From the NCBI GenBank assembly GCA_964542425.1, contig CAZIUB010000044.1, positions 1 to 64,000 on the forward strand: a stretch of 64,000 bases of DNA. Reading direction: 5' to 3'. The notes beneath the pieces are model-generated. The model was not told the DNA's origin, did not search any database, and saw only the letters and a program-made list of their open reading frames with translations. Numbering within the stretch: the stretch's first letter is position 1; each line of letters opens with the position of its first letter. Origin of the DNA: Dongia_A sp964542425 (GTDB taxonomy: Bacteria; Pseudomonadota; Alphaproteobacteria; Dongiales; Dongiaceae). The position numbers and the translations under genes were made by a program. Below, piece after piece: positions 44,166 through 53,124 of the stretch.

Positions 44166-44636
44166 TCACCCCGCCGCCGGATTGCCGGCGATTCCGGTCG
44201 AGCCGTAACCGCCCTCGCCGCGCGGGGTTTCCTCGAGGTTCAAGCGCTCGTCCCAGACGACGCGCGCGACCGGCGCCACCACCAGCTGCGCGATCCGCTC
44301 GCCCCGGCGCAACAGCGCTGGCGTTTGGCCTAGATTGATCAAGAGCACCATCACCTCGCCCCGGTAATCGGCATCGATGGTGCCCGGGGAATTGAGCACG
44401 GTCAGGCCGTGGCGAAGGGCCAGGCCCGAGCGCGGCCGCACCTGCGCCTCGTGACCCGTCGGGAGCTGGATGGCGATACCGGTCGGGATCAGGGCTCGCT
44501 CCATGGGGGCAAGCTTGATCTCGTTCTCGATCGCCGCCGGCAGATCTACACCAGCGGCATGCTTGCTCGCGTATTCGGGCAGAGCAAGGCCTTCGCCGTG
44601 GGGAAGGCGCATGATCGCGACGCGCAATTCAGCCAT
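44166..44636 (-). CDS. dut: Deoxyuridine triphosphatase (dUTPase)
   Basis: This homotrimeric dUTPase of 156 residues keeps uracil out of DNA. All five motifs are present: AGVDLPA, RPRSGLALRHG, NSPGTIDADYRGEV, GERIAQLVV and the C-terminal RGEGGYGSTG. Its start overlaps the end of coaBC by eight bases, so the two are co-translated. Confidence 0.96.
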   Translation of the reverse strand: MAELRVAIMRLPHGEGLALPEYASKHAAGVDLPAAIENEIKLAPMERALIPTGIAIQLPTGHEAQVRPRSGLALRHGLTVLNSPGTIDADYRGEVMVLLINLGQTPALLRRGERIAQLVVAPVARVVWDERLNLEETPRGEGGYGSTGIAGNPAAG

Positions 44637-45861
44637 TGCCCTTGCCCCTCTTCAGGCGCGCGCGCAGCGCCGCTGCGATGCGCTGGCCCAGGCGTTCGGC
44701 CACATCCGCCTTGCTCAGTTCCGGCCAATCCTCGGTTCCGGCGGCGCGAATCAGGTGCACCTTGTTGCGATCGCCGCCAAAGGTGCCCGTTGCCGCCGAC
44801 ACGTCATTGGCGAGAATCCAGTCGCAGCCCTTGGCCTTGAGCTTGATCCTGGCGTGTTCGACCACGCGCTCGGTCTCGGCGGCAAAGCCGATCACCAGGC
44901 GCGGCCGCTTTGGTCCGGTTGCGGAAAGCGTGGCCAGGATGTCGGGGTTGGCGACGAGCTTCAGAACCCGGCCTTCCTCGGTGCCAACCTTCTTGATCTT
45001 CTGGGTGGATGCGTCCGCGGGACGCCAATCGGAGACCGCGGCCGCGCAGATGGCGACATCGACCGGCAGCGCGCCATTGACCGCGTCCAGCATCTGGCGC
45101 GCATCAATCACCCGGCGCGTCGTCGCGCCGATCGGATCGGCAAGCTCGGTCGGTCCGCTGATGAGGATCGTGTCGGCGCCAAGCCTGGCCAAGGCCTGGG
45201 CGATGGCATGGCCCTGCTTGCCGGAGGATCGATTGGCGATGTAGCGCACGGGATCGATCGCTTCTTGGGTCGGGCCGGAGGTAACCAGGGCGCGAACGCC
45301 CTTCAGCGGCTGGTCCTTGGGCGCCAGCATTGCCTGGATAGCATCCAGGATCTCGGCCGGTTCCGCCAGCCGCCCGTCGCCCTCCTCGCCGCAGGCAAGA
45401 TCGCCCGCGCCCGGACCCACGAAGCCGATCCCCCGCGCGCGCAAGGCGGCGACATTGGCCTGGGTCGCTTTGTGGCGCCACATCATCACGTTCATCGCCG
45501 GAACGACCAGGACTGGCTTGTCGGTCGCAAGCAGCGCGGTGGTCGCCAAATCGTCGGCCAATCCTGCCGCCATCTTGGCCAGGAGATCGGCCGATGCCGG
45601 TGCCACCACGACCAGTTCGGCCTCGCGCGACAGCCTTATGTGGCCCATCTCGCTCTCGTCGGTCAGCGAAAACAAGTCCTGATAGACCCGTTCGCCGCTC
45701 AAGGCGGCGATGGAGAGGGGTGTCACGAATTCCGCCCCGCCCTTGGTCAGGATGGTGGGGAAGGTGAGCCCGCGCTCGCCCCCACGCCGGATCAATTCCA
45801 GCGCCTTGTAGGCAGCAATGCCGCCCGAAATGATGAGCAGGATACGACGTTTTGCGGCCAC
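44629..45861 (-). CDS. coaBC: Bifunctional phosphopantothenoylcysteine decarboxylase/synthetase
   Basis: CoaBC carries out two steps of coenzyme A synthesis. The N-terminal CoaC flavin domain has ISGGIAAYKALEL, the catalytic His in MGHIRLS, PAMNVMMW and the Cys in DLACGEEGDGRL. The C-terminal CoaB domain starts near VRALVTSGPTQEAIDPVRYI and has AAAVSDWRP. The GTG start at 45861 gives a protein of about 410 residues, the usual length; the open frame further upstream runs through the GTAACGG repeat array and is not credible. Confidence 0.93.
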   Translation of the reverse strand: MAAKRRILLIISGGIAAYKALELIRRGGERGLTFPTILTKGGAEFVTPLSIAALSGERVYQDLFSLTDESEMGHIRLSREAELVVVAPASADLLAKMAAGLADDLATTALLATDKPVLVVPAMNVMMWRHKATQANVAALRARGIGFVGPGAGDLACGEEGDGRLAEPAEILDAIQAMLAPKDQPLKGVRALVTSGPTQEAIDPVRYIANRSSGKQGHAIAQALARLGADTILISGPTELADPIGATTRRVIDARQMLDAVNGALPVDVAICAAAVSDWRPADASTQKIKKVGTEEGRVLKLVANPDILATLSATGPKRPRLVIGFAAETERVVEHARIKLKAKGCDWILANDVSAATGTFGGDRNKVHLIRAAGTEDWPELSKADVAERLGQRIAAALRARLKRGKGNG

Positions 45862-45944
45862 TTCCCATATTCCACAGTTCAATAGAGTATTTACTGTGCC
45901 GAAGCGGGTTTTGCAAGCGGGTGGGAGGTTGACCCCGGCTTCCA

Positions 45945-46000
45945 GTAACGGGTAACGGGGTAACGGTGGGTAACGGTCGTAACGGTGGGTGGTAACGGTG
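45945..46000 (+). repeat. GTAACGG short direct-repeat array
   Basis: Six GTAACGG units with irregular spacers of 0-6 bases lie in the 290-bp space between coaBC and ubiB. An inverted copy (GTTACCG) occurs at about 46087, followed by a locally AT-richer stretch (TTTTATCGTTTTATCC). The array could be an iteron-like protein-binding region; nothing else is recognisable in this spacer. Confidence 0.75.
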
Positions 46001-46153
46001 CCAAATGGGCGCCGTCCACACATGACAGTGCACTTAATTGCCTCACTGCCGCGGGTCGAAATGCAAGGGCAGCCTATTTAGTGCGCTGTTACCGTTTTAT
46101 CGTTTTATCCCCGCCCGAGATAAGACAATCGGTTCAAATCGTAGTTGCACCCG

Positions 46154-47710
46154 CTATCGCGTGAACAGCAGCCCGGCGACGAGGACCGCGATGATCAGCC
46201 ACAGGAACCAGTTGCTTCCGGTCCGGTTGATGACATTCAAGGCCTCGGGGTCGAGTTTCAGCCCGCCCTCGGCCAGGTGATCGACCACCCGGTCGAGGTT
46301 GCGCATGACGGAAGGGAAGCGGGCGGCCACATGCAGCGCTTCTTCCATCGCCTGGGCAAGCCTTGCCTCGGGTCCGCGATTGTCGCGCATCCATTGTTCG
46401 ATCAAGGGCCGGGCGAGCGTCCAGATGTTGAGCGTCGAGTTCAATTGTCGGCTGATCCCTTCGGCCATCAGCATGTTCTTCTGCAGCAGCAGCAATTCCG
46501 GCTGCACCTCCATCTCGAAGCTCTCGGTCACGCCGAACACCTGGCCCAGCACGCGGGCGAAGGAGATCTCGTGCAAGGGCTTGCCGTGGATGGGTTCGCC
46601 GATCGAGCGCAGAGCCAGCGTGAACTCGTCCACGGATTTCCTGGCCGAGAGGTACCCGGCATCGAGATAGATGCGGGCCACGCACGCGTAATCGCGTTCC
46701 AGGAACGCCAGCAGCATGTCGGCCAGGAAAAAGCGGGTCGGACGCGACAATCGGCCCATGATGCCGAAATCGACCACCTGGATGGCGCCGTCCGCCCCGA
46801 CCGTCATGTTGCCGGGGTGCTGGTCGCCGTGGAAATAGCCGTCGCGGAAGGCCTGATTGAAGAAGATCGCCGCCGCCTTGGCCAGCACTTCGTCAACGTC
46901 ATGGCCGGAAGCAAGCATCGCCCCGCGATCGTCCATCGGAATGCCGATCAGGCGCTCCTGGGTCATCACCCGCTTGCCGGTTCTAAGCCAGTCGATCTCG
47001 GGCACCCGATAGTTGGGATCGCCAGCGAAATTCTCGCGCAATTCCGTGGCCGAGGCCGCCTCCAGCCGTAAATCCATTTCCACCCGCATGGTGGCGGCGA
47101 AGGTCCGCACGATCTCGACCGGTTTCAGGCGGCGGAGCCTCGGCTGCGTGCGCTCGATCAGCTCGGCCACCCATAGCAGCAGATCGGTGTCGCGCTTGAA
47201 GGCGATCTCGATGCCCGGGCGCAACACCTTGACCGCGACCTTTCGGCCATCGGGAAACGCCGCGTCGGGCGGGGTCAGCGCGAAATGCACCTGACTGATC
47301 GAGGCGGCCGAGACCGGCAAATCCTCGAATTCCGCGAACAAATCGCCGACCGGCGCGCCCAATTCCGTCGCGATCGTCGCCCGCGCCTCGAAGGCCGAGA
47401 AGGCCGGCAATTGATCCTGAAGCTTGGCCAGGTCGGCGGCCACCTGCTCGCCCAGGAGGTCCGAGCGCGTGGACAAGACTTGTCCTAGTTTGATGAAGGC
47501 CGGGCCCAGATCGGTCAGCGCCAACGCCAAGCGTTCGCCCGGGCGCTTGGCGCCGCCGCCCTGGCCGAAGAACAGCCGAATGAAAAACAGCAGGAGGGGC
47601 GCGATGCCGGCGTCCGCCATCGCCTCCTCGAACGGTGCCAGGGCACCATGCCGCGCGAATACGATGGCAATCCGCAAGAGCCGCAGGAGGGAACGCGCCG
47701 ATCGCAGCAT
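46154..47710 (-). CDS. ubiB: Ubiquinone biosynthesis atypical kinase UbiB
   Basis: UbiB is a 518-residue member of the ABC1/ADCK atypical kinase family that supports ubiquinone synthesis. It has the KxGQ motif in AFIKLGQVLSTRSD, the VAIKVLRP-type lysine segment (VAVKVLRPGI), HGDQHPGNM and VVDFGIMG. A C-terminal membrane anchor (WFLWLIIAVLVAGLLF) is present. It begins immediately after the ubiE stop, the usual ubiE-ubiB arrangement. Confidence 0.96.
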   Translation of the reverse strand: MLRSARSLLRLLRIAIVFARHGALAPFEEAMADAGIAPLLLFFIRLFFGQGGGAKRPGERLALALTDLGPAFIKLGQVLSTRSDLLGEQVAADLAKLQDQLPAFSAFEARATIATELGAPVGDLFAEFEDLPVSAASISQVHFALTPPDAAFPDGRKVAVKVLRPGIEIAFKRDTDLLLWVAELIERTQPRLRRLKPVEIVRTFAATMRVEMDLRLEAASATELRENFAGDPNYRVPEIDWLRTGKRVMTQERLIGIPMDDRGAMLASGHDVDEVLAKAAAIFFNQAFRDGYFHGDQHPGNMTVGADGAIQVVDFGIMGRLSRPTRFFLADMLLAFLERDYACVARIYLDAGYLSARKSVDEFTLALRSIGEPIHGKPLHEISFARVLGQVFGVTESFEMEVQPELLLLQKNMLMAEGISRQLNSTLNIWTLARPLIEQWMRDNRGPEARLAQAMEEALHVAARFPSVMRNLDRVVDHLAEGGLKLDPEALNVINRTGSNWFLWLIIAVLVAGLLFTR

Positions 47711-48466
47711 TCAGATTCGCCAGCCCGAATGCAGCGCGGCGATGCCCCCGGATAGATTGCGCCACGTGACTTGGCTCAATCCGCTTTCCGCCATCATGCC
47801 GGCCAGTGTCTTCTGATTGGGGAATCGCCGGATCGATTCGACCAGATATTGATAGGCTTGGCGGTCTCCCGCGACGCGCTCGCCCAGCCAGGGCAGCAGG
47901 TTGAACGAATAGAGATCATAGAGCCTGGACAGCGAGGGGATGGCGAAGGTGGAAAATTCCAGGCACAGGAACCGCCCGCCCGGGCGCAACACGCGGAATG
48001 CCTCGGCCAGCGCGCGCTCTGGCTTGGCCACGTTGCGCAGGCAAAAGGCGATGGTGTAGGCATCGTGACGCATGTCCGGCATCGGCAAGGTCTCGGCATT
48101 GCCGGCGACCCAGGAAATTCCCGACAATTGTCCCCGGTCGATGGCGCGATCCCGCCCGACATCGAGCATGGCCGGCGTCAGGTCGCAGATCGTGACCTCG
48201 GCCGAGGGCGCGCGCTCCAGAATGCGCAAGGCGATGTCGCCGGTGCCGCCGCCCACATCCAGCACCCGCCAATGCGGCCGCGGGTCCAGCCAATCGATCA
48301 TCGCCGCCTTCCACAGGCGATGGATGCCGGCCGACATCAAATCGTTCATCAGATCGTACTTGCCAGCGACCGATCGGAATACATCGCCGACCAGCATGGT
48401 CTTGGCGCTGGCATCGACGCGGGCGTCGCCGAACCAAGTCTGCTCTTTCCGGGGTGGTTCCATCAT
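47711..48466 (-). CDS. ubiE: Ubiquinone/menaquinone methyltransferase UbiE
   Basis: This is a C-methyltransferase of ubiquinone synthesis, 251 residues. It has the N-terminal TWFGDARVDASAKTMLVGDVF...YDLMNDLMSAGIHRLWK and the SAM motif VLDVGGGTGDIALRILE, followed by FCLRNVAKPERALAEAFRVLRPGG. Two adjacent ATG codons start it. It is divergent from mutM. Confidence 0.95.
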   Translation of the reverse strand: MMEPPRKEQTWFGDARVDASAKTMLVGDVFRSVAGKYDLMNDLMSAGIHRLWKAAMIDWLDPRPHWRVLDVGGGTGDIALRILERAPSAEVTICDLTPAMLDVGRDRAIDRGQLSGISWVAGNAETLPMPDMRHDAYTIAFCLRNVAKPERALAEAFRVLRPGGRFLCLEFSTFAIPSLSRLYDLYSFNLLPWLGERVAGDRQAYQYLVESIRRFPNQKTLAGMMAESGLSQVTWRNLSGGIAALHSGWRI

Positions 48467-48641
48467 GGCCCGCACATTAGTGCGGAACGGTGCGGAATGG
48501 AACTGCCGGGGTAGGGCGTCGCCGCGGGGTTCGCCAAGGCCACGGAGAATCGCATCATGCCTTGACTTGCGGGCCAATTTCGCAGTCGCTGATGCGCGAA
48601 TCTTTTTGCCCTTAGACCAGCAAAGGCGAGCCGGAAACGCG

Positions 48642-49484
48642 ATGCCCGAGTTGCCGGAAGTCGAAACCATCTGCCGGGGTCTGGCGCGGCGTCTCGAAGG
48701 GCGCCGGCTATGCAGCGTGTTGCAGCGCCGGCCCGATCTCAGGTTTGCTTTGCCGAGGAACTTCGCCAAGCGTCTCGAGGGCAGAACGATCATCCGGATC
48801 TTCCGCCGGGCCAAATACATGATCTGGGAATTGGATGACGGTCAGGCACTGCTTGGCCATCTCGGCATGTCGGGAAGAATGCTGGTGAGCGAAGGCGTGC
48901 CCGATGTTCTGGAACGCCATGACCATCTGGTGTTCGAAACCGAGGACGGCGCCTGCGTGCGCTTCAATGATACCAGGCGATTCGGGATGATGGATTTGGT
49001 CGCGATCGATGCCCTCTCGCACCACAAACTGCTCAAGGGTTTGGGGCCGGAACCGCTGGAGCGCGCCTTCGACGCGGCGGCGCTCGGGGCCGCGCTCAGG
49101 GACAAGAAGACCAGTATCAAGGCGGCCCTACTCGATCAGCGCGTGGTGGCGGGCCTGGGCAACATCTATGTTTCCGAGGCTCTGTTTCGCGCCGGCGTTT
49201 CGCCCCGGCGCCAGGCACGCTCCGTCCCGGGCGCGCGCGCGCGCCGCCTGGTCCGGGCGATCAAGGCCGTGCTTAGGGAAGCGATCGCCGCCGGTGGTTC
49301 GTCGCTGCGCGACTATGTGCAGAGCGACGGCGAGCTCGGCTATTTCCAGCATCGCTGGCGGGTCTATGACCGCGAGGGCGGGAAATGCCACGGCTGCGAT
49401 TGTGAGACCGCGCTCACCGGCGGGGTCCGGCGCATCGTCCAGGCCGGCCGCTCGACCTTCTATTGCCCGAGGCGCCAGAAATGA
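48642..49484 (+). CDS. mutM: Formamidopyrimidine-DNA glycosylase (MutM/Fpg) with altered zinc finger
   Basis: MutM removes 8-oxoguanine from DNA. The catalytic N-terminus MPELPEVET is intact, as are the lysine-containing AKYMIWELDDG and the helix-two-turn-helix region LLDQRVVAGLGNIYVSEALF. The C-terminal zinc finger normally has four Cys; here KCHGC and FYC are present, but the last is replaced (YCPRRQK instead of CPxCQ). Either the neighbouring extra Cys (CDC) substitutes for it or the finger is weakened. Confidence 0.95.
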   Translation: MPELPEVETICRGLARRLEGRRLCSVLQRRPDLRFALPRNFAKRLEGRTIIRIFRRAKYMIWELDDGQALLGHLGMSGRMLVSEGVPDVLERHDHLVFETEDGACVRFNDTRRFGMMDLVAIDALSHHKLLKGLGPEPLERAFDAAALGAALRDKKTSIKAALLDQRVVAGLGNIYVSEALFRAGVSPRRQARSVPGARARRLVRAIKAVLREAIAAGGSSLRDYVQSDGELGYFQHRWRVYDREGGKCHGCDCETALTGGVRRIVQAGRSTFYCPRRQK

Positions 49485-49493
49485 CCTTTCGGG

Positions 49494-50156
49494 TTACGCC
49501 TTCGCGTCGTGGGGCAGCGGAAAGTGCCGTGGGAACAGGCCGTGAAGCCCCAGCCGGCAGACCGCGCGCGCCTCGAGCTTGCGAAATCGTCGCGGGCTCA
49601 GCGCCCAATCGATCCACAACCCCTCCAGCAAATAGACGATGGCGAGTGCGGCCTCCGGCGCCCTGATCGGATAGGCGCCCTCGGCCACCAGTTCGCGGCA
49701 CGCGCCCTGAACGGCGCGATGGAAATCGGCCTCGCGCGGGTCGCAATAAGGGCGGTAGTTCGGCCGCGAGATGGCCTCGCGCCGATAGGAGAGCCAGGCC
49801 ACCAGCCAATCTCGATCGATCCCGCCGCGGTCGATATCGTGCTCGATGATCGCCCACAGGCGCTCGGCTGACGCGGGTCCGGCCTGCGCCAGAGCCGCCT
49901 GCCAGGATGCGCGGTAGGAGCGTGCCAGATGCCGCAGCACTTCGAAGAGCAGGCTCTCCTTGCTGACGAAATAGAGATTGACCATCCCGCGCGACAGGCC
50001 GGAATAATGCACCAGGCGCGTCACCGAAACGCCGGCGAAGCCATGCCGGGCGATGGCCCTGATCGTGGCATCGATGATCGTCTGGCGATAAAAGATCTTG
50101 GCTTGGCCCCGATCGCGCGGCCGCTCGGGCTTTTTTGCCCCACTTCGCTCGATCAT
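49494..50156 (-). CDS. TetR-family transcriptional regulator (BetI-like)
   Basis: This is a regulator of about 220 residues with an N-terminal helix-turn-helix (IIDATIRAIARHGFAGVSVTRLVHYSGLSRGMVNLYFVSKESLL) close to BetI. The C-terminal ligand domain contains W/F/Y-rich helices. I prefer the ATG at 50156; an upstream ATG at 50207 lies inside the operator-like palindrome. It is divergent from an orphan polyamine-binding protein gene, which it probably represses. Confidence 0.88.
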   Translation of the reverse strand: MIERSGAKKPERPRDRGQAKIFYRQTIIDATIRAIARHGFAGVSVTRLVHYSGLSRGMVNLYFVSKESLLFEVLRHLARSYRASWQAALAQAGPASAERLWAIIEHDIDRGGIDRDWLVAWLSYRREAISRPNYRPYCDPREADFHRAVQGACRELVAEGAYPIRAPEAALAIVYLLEGLWIDWALSPRRFRKLEARAVCRLGLHGLFPRHFPLPHDAKA

Positions 50157-50191
50157 GATCCGATCCCCCGACGGCGCTTGACACAGCATCA

Positions 50192-50215
50192 TTTCATGAA
50201 CGGTCATTCATGAAA
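50192..50215. promoter_or_regulatory. Operator-like inverted repeat between tetR and the binding-protein gene
   Basis: Perfect 9-bp arms TTTCATGAA and TTCATGAAA are separated by six bases. A TTGACA -35-like hexamer starts at 50179, eight bases before the left arm, so the site would overlap the promoter region of the rightward gene. This is the likely binding site of the TetR protein. Confidence 0.75.
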
Positions 50216-50277
50216 AGCAGCGTTTTGTTTGACCGCGCTGGGCGCGGCCACCGGCACAAGAGATGGGAGGAAGCGGG

Positions 50278-51363
50278 ATGAACAGGATTGCTTTGGCGCT
50301 CTTTGGCGCGCTCAGCCTTGGTGCTGGCGGGGCACTGGCCGAGGATATGGAACTCAATGTCTATAACTGGAGCGATTACATCGGCGAGACCACGATCGCC
50401 GATTTCGAGAAGGAAACCGGCATCAAGGTCCGCTACGACTATTTCGACAGTTCGGAGACCTTGGACGGCAAGATGTTGGCCGGCGACACCGGCTACGACG
50501 TGATCTTCCCGACCCGCACCGTGATCACGCATCATGTCAGGGCCGGCATCTATCGACCGCTCGACAAGTCCAAACTCACGAACATCGGCAACATCGACGA
50601 CAAGTTCTGGAAGGCCCTGGAAGTGGCCGATCCCGGCAATTTGCACGCGGTTCCCTACATGTACTGGACCAACGGCTTCGTCTATGATGCCAAGAAGGTG
50701 CAAGCGATCATGCCCGATGCCCCGGTCGATTCCTGGGCCATGATCTTCAAGCCGGAAATCATCTCCAAGTTCAAGGATTGCGGCGTCTCGATCCTGGATT
50801 CGCCGGAGGACGTGATGGAGCTGGCGCTTAATTACCTGGGCATCAATACCTCGACCAAAAAGCAGGAGGATCTGGCCAAGGCCGCCGATCTCATCATCGC
50901 GATCACGCCCTACATCCAGAAATTCGATTCCATCGGCACCATCGACGCGCTGGCGGCGGGCGACCGTTGCATCGCGATGACGTGGTCGGGTGATTTCGCG
51001 CAGGCAAAGAATCGCGCCGCCGAGAACGGAATCGACGTCGAGCTGCAATTCGCGGTGCCCAAGGAAGGCGTCAATCTGGATTACGACGGCCTGGCCATCC
51101 CGGCCGATGCGCCCCATCCCGAGGCCGCGCACAAATTCATCGATTTCATGCTGCGCGCCGATGTGATCGCCGCCGCCACCAACTACATCGGATACGCCAA
51201 CGCCAACAAGGCGGCCACACCGCTGGTCCTGCCGGAAATCCGGGAGAATCCGGCGCTCTATCCCGACCCCGCGCGGCTTGCCCGGGTCTATACCAGCGAT
51301 GTGCGCGACGCCGACGGCATCAGGGTGCTGACCAGCGAATGGAACCGGGCCAAGAGCCAATAG
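50278..51363 (+). CDS. Polyamine-type periplasmic binding protein (PotD/PotF family), orphan
   Basis: This 361-residue protein has a Sec signal peptide (IALALFGALSLGAGGALA) and a PotD/PotF-type fold: LNVYNWSDYIGETTIADFEKETG, GYDVIFPT, AVPYMYWTNGFVYD and the late MTWSGDFAQA. The first Trp and Asp of the binding pocket are kept. It has a strong GGAGGAAG ribosome-binding site. No permease or ATPase genes accompany it, so it must share a transporter encoded elsewhere, perhaps the pot system at 5-10 kb. Confidence 0.9.
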   Translation: MNRIALALFGALSLGAGGALAEDMELNVYNWSDYIGETTIADFEKETGIKVRYDYFDSSETLDGKMLAGDTGYDVIFPTRTVITHHVRAGIYRPLDKSKLTNIGNIDDKFWKALEVADPGNLHAVPYMYWTNGFVYDAKKVQAIMPDAPVDSWAMIFKPEIISKFKDCGVSILDSPEDVMELALNYLGINTSTKKQEDLAKAADLIIAITPYIQKFDSIGTIDALAAGDRCIAMTWSGDFAQAKNRAAENGIDVELQFAVPKEGVNLDYDGLAIPADAPHPEAAHKFIDFMLRADVIAAATNYIGYANANKAATPLVLPEIRENPALYPDPARLARVYTSDVRDADGIRVLTSEWNRAKSQ

Positions 51364-51386
51364 GGCCGCCCGGCACCCAAGGGAAA

Positions 51387-51411
51387 CGGTCGCGGTCGGT
51401 GGCCGCGACCG
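51387..51411 (+). terminator. Hairpin after the orphan binding-protein gene
   Basis: CGGTCGCGG / CCGCGACCG with a seven-base loop, 24 bases after the stop codon. It is a very stable stem but has no T-run. Confidence 0.5.
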
Positions 51412-51619
51412 GGTTCCTGAAATACAACCGCCGAAATCCGTGGTTAGGAATGGATCGACGCCGAGCGATATGGTTCGGGCGGGTGAGATCGGGCGCCTGT
51501 GGCACCCATCCAGGTCCCCGGCCGCGGCTTGAGCCCGGCCCCATATTCGGCCAAGCCGATTTCACTTCACTGGAAAATCCTTTAGAAGGATTGCCAGACC
51601 CAACGTCTTGGAAACCGCG

Positions 51620-51979
51620 ATGTGGCGCCTGATCGCTTGCCTGCTCCTGCTATTCGGCACCGTCCCATCGGCGCTCGCCACCGAATATCTGTCGATGATT
51701 CCCGACATGCCCTTGCCCCTTGGCCTGGCCGAGGAGGCGGACAAGGGCGCCGTTTTCGACGCGCCCACCGGGCGCATCGCCACCGGCTATGCGAGTGGGA
51801 TGATCGCGGCAGGCGCGGTGCGCGACTTTTATCACCAAACCCTGCCGCAATTGGGCTGGGAGACGGTGACGCCGGGCACCTATCGACGGCAGAGCGAAAC
51901 CCTCAAGATTGACGTGCTGGGCGGCGAGAACGGCGATGCGTCCATTGTCAGCTTCACCCTGTCCGCCGAGAGCCAATAG
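51620..51979 (+). CDS. Small secreted protein of unknown function preceding enoyl-CoA hydratase
   Basis: This 119-residue protein has a signal peptide (LIACLLLLFGTVPSALA). The mature part has PLPLGLAEEADKGAVFDAPTGRIA and YHQTLPQLGWETVTPGTYRR, the latter like the short alpha/beta domain found in several periplasmic proteins of unknown role. It ends three bases before the enoyl-CoA hydratase start. I know no function for it. Confidence 0.8.
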   Translation: MWRLIACLLLLFGTVPSALATEYLSMIPDMPLPLGLAEEADKGAVFDAPTGRIATGYASGMIAAGAVRDFYHQTLPQLGWETVTPGTYRRQSETLKIDVLGGENGDASIVSFTLSAESQ

Positions 51980-51982
51980 GTC

Positions 51983-52759
51983 ATGACCTACGAGAATCTG
52001 CTGGCCGAGAAAACGGGGCGCGTCGGCCTGGTAACCTTGAATCGGCCCAAGGCGATGAACGCGCTCCGCGCGGCGCTGATGGAGGAACTGGCCCTTGTGC
52101 TCGACGATTTCGAATCCGATCCCGGGATCGGCGCCATCGTGGTGACCGGCAATGACAAGGCCTTCGCCGCCGGCGCCGACATCAATGAGATGAAGGACCG
52201 ATCCTTCCAGGATGTGTTCGCCGCCGATTTCATCACCAAGGATTGGGAGCGGTTGGCGCGATGCCGCAAGCCGACGATCGCGGCAGTCGCCGGGTTCGCA
52301 TTGGGTGGCGGTTGCGAATTGGCCATGATGTGCGACCTGGTGATCGCGGCGGAGAATGCCAAGTTCGGGCAGCCGGAAATTACCATCGGCACCATTCCCG
52401 GTTGCGGTGGGACCCAGCGCCTGACCCGGGCGATTGGAAAAGCCAAGGCGATGGATCTGGTGCTGACCGGGCGCATGATGGATGCCGCCGAGGCGGAGCA
52501 GGCCGGGCTGGTGGCGCGCGTGGTGCCCGCCGATCGGCTGCTGGCCGAAGCTCTTGAAGTGGCCGAGAAAATCGCCAGCCATTCCCTGCCGATCACGCTG
52601 ATGGCGAAGGAAGCGGTCAATCACGCGCTCGAGACGGGCTTGGCCGAGGGCATCCGCTTCGAGCGCCGGCTGTTCCACGCCACTTTCGCCACCGAGGACC
52701 AAAAGGAGGGCATGCAGGCCTTCGCCGACAAACGCAAGCCCGCGTTCAAGCATCGCTGA
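51983..52759 (+). CDS. Enoyl-CoA hydratase (crotonase family)
   Basis: This 258-residue crotonase has the oxyanion-hole segments AFAAGADINEM and FALGGGCELAMMCD. The two catalytic glutamates are in GGCELAM and FGQPEITIG, so true enoyl-CoA hydratase activity is likely. In many alphaproteobacteria this gene lies between mutM and rpsT-dnaA; here mutM is separated from it by the TetR/binding-protein pair, and rpsT-dnaA does not follow. Confidence 0.93.
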   Translation: MTYENLLAEKTGRVGLVTLNRPKAMNALRAALMEELALVLDDFESDPGIGAIVVTGNDKAFAAGADINEMKDRSFQDVFAADFITKDWERLARCRKPTIAAVAGFALGGGCELAMMCDLVIAAENAKFGQPEITIGTIPGCGGTQRLTRAIGKAKAMDLVLTGRMMDAAEAEQAGLVARVVPADRLLAEALEVAEKIASHSLPITLMAKEAVNHALETGLAEGIRFERRLFHATFATEDQKEGMQAFADKRKPAFKHR

Positions 52760-52788
52760 AAGGCCAGCCCAGGGGAGATTCAGGAGCG

Positions 52789-53124
52789 ATGGCGAAGGAA
52801 ACCATCATACAAAACGCGGCCATTCCGGCCGGCCGCATCAAGATCAAGTCGGTGCATGTGACGATCGATCAGAAGCGCCATGAGATCGTCCATATGTCGA
52901 TCGCGGACGTGCTCATCGCCGGGGCCCCGGATTGGTTCGCGCCGCGCCAAAAAGTCGATTTCTGCTTTGTCCTCACGCTTCCCAATGCCGAGCGCGTCTT
53001 GCCAACCTATGGCATCGTCATTCGCAACGATTCCGCCGGGCTCGAAGTGCGCTACACGCCGCCCTCGCTGCAATGGCGCGACATTCTGACCAAACTCATT
53101 CAGGAGGAAATGCGGCAAGCCTGA
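52789..53124 (+). CDS. Small protein, possibly PilZ-like
   Basis: This is a 111-residue protein of unknown function. The beta-rich central part (SIADVLIAGAPDWFAPRQKVDFCFVL...GIVIRNDSAGLEVRYTPPSLQWRDIL) looks like a PilZ-type barrel, but the RxxxR and D/NxSxxG motifs that bind c-di-GMP are not clear. It may be a degenerate or receptor-less PilZ protein. It starts 29 bases after enoyl-CoA hydratase with GGGGAG upstream. Confidence 0.7.
   Translation: MAKETIIQNAAIPAGRIKIKSVHVTIDQKRHEIVHMSIADVLIAGAPDWFAPRQKVDFCFVLTLPNAERVLPTYGIVIRNDSAGLEVRYTPPSLQWRDILTKLIQEEMRQA

Noticed and set aside
45862..46023. Longer CoaBC N-terminus
   Set aside because: It runs through the GTAACGG array; homologous sequence begins at the GTG at 45861.
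45862..46153. Chromosomal origin of replication at the GTAACGG array
   Set aside because: No convincing DnaA box (TTATNCACA) cluster is present; only weak partial matches were found. It is kept as a finding but not annotated as an origin.
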